From contig CAWDWP010000001.1 in the NCBI GenBank assembly GCA_963806045.1, forward strand, positions 62,001 through 126,000: a stretch of 64,000 nt of DNA, in the 5' to 3' direction. The first letter of the stretch is position 1; each line of letters opens with the position of its first letter. Below the pieces are notes generated by a model. The model was not told where the DNA came from and did no database searches. It saw nothing but the letters and a program-made list of their open reading frames with translations. The position numbers and the translations under genes are program-made. Of this stretch, positions 63,071 through 64,000 are shown piece by piece. The stretch is from DATCHW01 sp963806045 (lineage in GTDB: Bacteria; Bacteroidota; Ignavibacteria; Tepidaquicellales; Tepidaquicellaceae).

Positions 63071-63327
63071 TTTAATAGATTTTGATTCCTTAATTCTTCT
63101 ATGAGCATATGAATCTGATAATCTTTCAACACCGGTTTTGGATGCGGCTTGTGAAGTCTGATTATATGCTGTGTGGTTTTATGATAAAATGCAACACGCG
63201 AACCGGATGTCTTGCCCGTACTTATTTCTTCATAGCCATAATGTTTTAATATTTTTCTCAAATCATCATAAGAAAAATCTTTTGGATAATTCTTAAATCT
63301 TTGAATTAACTTCTCAATTTTGCTCAC
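63067..63327 (-). CDS. hicA: HicA-family mRNA interferase toxin
   Basis: 86 residues from GTG 63327 (SKIEKLIQRFKNYPKDFSYD). dsRBD-like fold with the catalytic His region: DLRKILKHYGYEEISTGKTS, GSRVAFYHKTTQHIIRLHKP and HPKPVLKDYQIHMLIEELRN. The frame is open for another ~66 codons upstream, but that part has no HicA similarity and runs into a repeat, so the GTG start, giving a usual HicA length, is chosen. Confidence 0.9.
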   Translation of the reverse strand: MSKIEKLIQRFKNYPKDFSYDDLRKILKHYGYEEISTGKTSGSRVAFYHKTTQHIIRLHKPHPKPVLKDYQIHMLIEELRNQNLLK

Positions 63328-63487
63328 AATTAAATATATAATATTATTATAAACAATGCAACTAAATAATAGTTGCAAATCCATCAAAAAAGTGGAAGTT
63401 TTATTTTTAATTACCCGGTCATTTATAGACTGTGTAAAAACACCTTGTGAAGACATAGTCGCAGAGCCTGTCCGAATGCTCAAAAAT

Positions 63488-63565
63488 GTCATTCTGAGTC
63501 CTCCTAGGAGGACGAAGAATCTCAAAAGCAGAATGGAAACAAGATCCTTCGTTCCTCAGGATGAC
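63488..63565. repeat. GTCATTCTGAG...CTCAGGATGAC inverted-repeat element
   Basis: Terminal arms GTCATTCTGAG (63488-63498) and CTCAGGATGAC (63555-63565) are inverted with one mismatch. Inside are GTCCTCCTAGGAGGAC (63498-63513), CGAAGAATCTC and AGATCCTTCG, which pair in turn, so the whole 78 bases can fold into one long hairpin. The inner palindrome also occurs at the end of uvrB (41349). I recall this type of element as widespread in Bacteroidota-related genomes. It is the only notable content of the 271-base gap right of hicA. Confidence 0.65.
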
Positions 63566-63598
63566 AAAATACGGAGAATCCTTATATTCCCACTTCGT

Positions 63599-64000
63599 TT
63601 ATCTTGCAATATGAATATTAAACGTTCCTGTTTGAAATGCTCCGAACAGCTGTGCCCAGAAGAAAACATACATTTCGGTTCCTCTTGATAGCTTGATATC
63701 ACCCACATCTAAGATATTCTCATTTTTCCAGCCGAATGAATTTAATAGTTTTTTTACTTCCGTTTTTGCACCGGCATCATTTCCGTTCACAAAGACATTA
63801 TGGTCGCCGGGGACGAGCGATGGATTTGTCATAATATATGCATTCATCGTATTTAAGCTTTTTACAACTTTAGCGTTCGGGAAAGTCCGCTGTATCTGCT
63901 CGGCAAGTGAATCCGTATTGCAGACAAAAAGTGTAGGCGGAAATCCTTTGGAAAAATCAAGCGGATTTGAAACATCCAGAAGAACCTTACTATTCAGATT
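63599..64000 (-). CDS. NADP(H)-binding oxidoreductase, F420-dependent NADP reductase type (5' end outside window)
   Basis: The C-terminal ~134 residues are here. VLLDVSNPLDFSKGFPPTLF, then SLAEQIQRTFPNAKVVKSLN, TMNAYIMTNPSLVPGDHNVF, VNGNDAGAKTEVKKLLNSFG and DVGDIKLSRGTEM match NADPH-dependent F420 reductase-like proteins, in which the N-terminal Rossmann domain (outside the window) binds NADP. Many bacterial relatives do not use F420, so the electron partner is open. Confidence 0.82.
   Translation of the reverse strand, partial: NLNSKVLLDVSNPLDFSKGFPPTLFVCNTDSLAEQIQRTFPNAKVVKSLNTMNAYIMTNPSLVPGDHNVFVNGNDAGAKTEVKKLLNSFGWKNENILDVGDIKLSRGTEMYVFFWAQLFGAFQTGTFNIHIAR

Noticed and set aside
63328..63525. 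N-terminal extension of hicA
   Set aside because: The frame is open but passes into the GTCATTCTGAG repeat and has no HicA similarity; GTG 63327 gives the normal length.

Overview
The window looks like a chromosomal segment of a low-GC, non-photosynthetic bacterium of the Ignavibacteria / Bacteroidota-Chlorobiota group. The clues are a type IX secretion C-terminal sorting domain with the NFPNPFNPVT signature (gene at 2-1579), many lipoproteins and secreted proteins of Bacteroidota style, weak or absent Shine-Dalgarno sequences, several TTG starts, and a ferredoxin-dependent 2-oxoacid oxidoreductase pointing to anaerobic or microaerobic metabolism. The assignment is an inference; there is no rRNA here to settle it.

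Layout. 0-7.2 kb: end of a secreted T9SS cargo protein, tRNA-modification genes (mnmG, Sua5/YwlC type), a DinB protein, a secreted phospholipase-D-like protein and a HigBA-type toxin-antitoxin pair. 7.2-17.3 kb: a complete high-affinity potassium locus, kdpFABC, with an outer-membrane porin and kdpDE. It also has a short KdpC paralogue behind a porin fragment, and a 21-codon KdpC tail in front of kdpD; these look like debris of an older kdpC/porin duplication. 17.3-26.3 kb: lipoprotein, yeast-type cytosine deaminase, recN, dnaA with a probable oriC, two acidic helical proteins and a mannose-1-phosphate guanylyltransferase. 26.4-34.9 kb: M64 metallopeptidase, IS200-like transposase, archaemetzincin, a heme-motif histidine kinase with its NtrC-type regulator, arylamine N-acetyltransferase and small conserved proteins. 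35-43.4 kb: glnA, a run of small membrane proteins and lipoproteins leading to era, a FISUMP protein and uvrB. 43.5-54.9 kb: a packed minus-strand operon (aminotransferase, mazG, Nudix, dacB, clpS, unknown), then thpR, an HI0933-family flavoprotein, a serine hydrolase and an AbiEii-type pair. 55-64 kb: a four-subunit 2-oxoacid:ferredoxin oxidoreductase, a copper-resistance cluster (AraC regulator with CxxC, copA, HMA chaperone) with an internal 367-bp tandem duplication, hicAB and a partial NADP-dependent oxidoreductase.

Two themes run through the window. First, at least nine genes carry single-base indels, many in short homopolymers, with the protein family continuing cleanly in the next frame (kdpD four times, serine hydrolase at least four times, HI0933 twice, thpR twice, mazG, nat, copA, a hypothetical gene at 32975, possibly 23200-25204). 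This is either systematic sequencing or assembly error or very recent decay. Second, the intergenic spaces are full of small palindromic repeat families, two or more copies each in several cases, reminiscent of REP elements, and one IS200-like Y1 transposase is present.

No rRNA, tRNA or CRISPR array was recognised.
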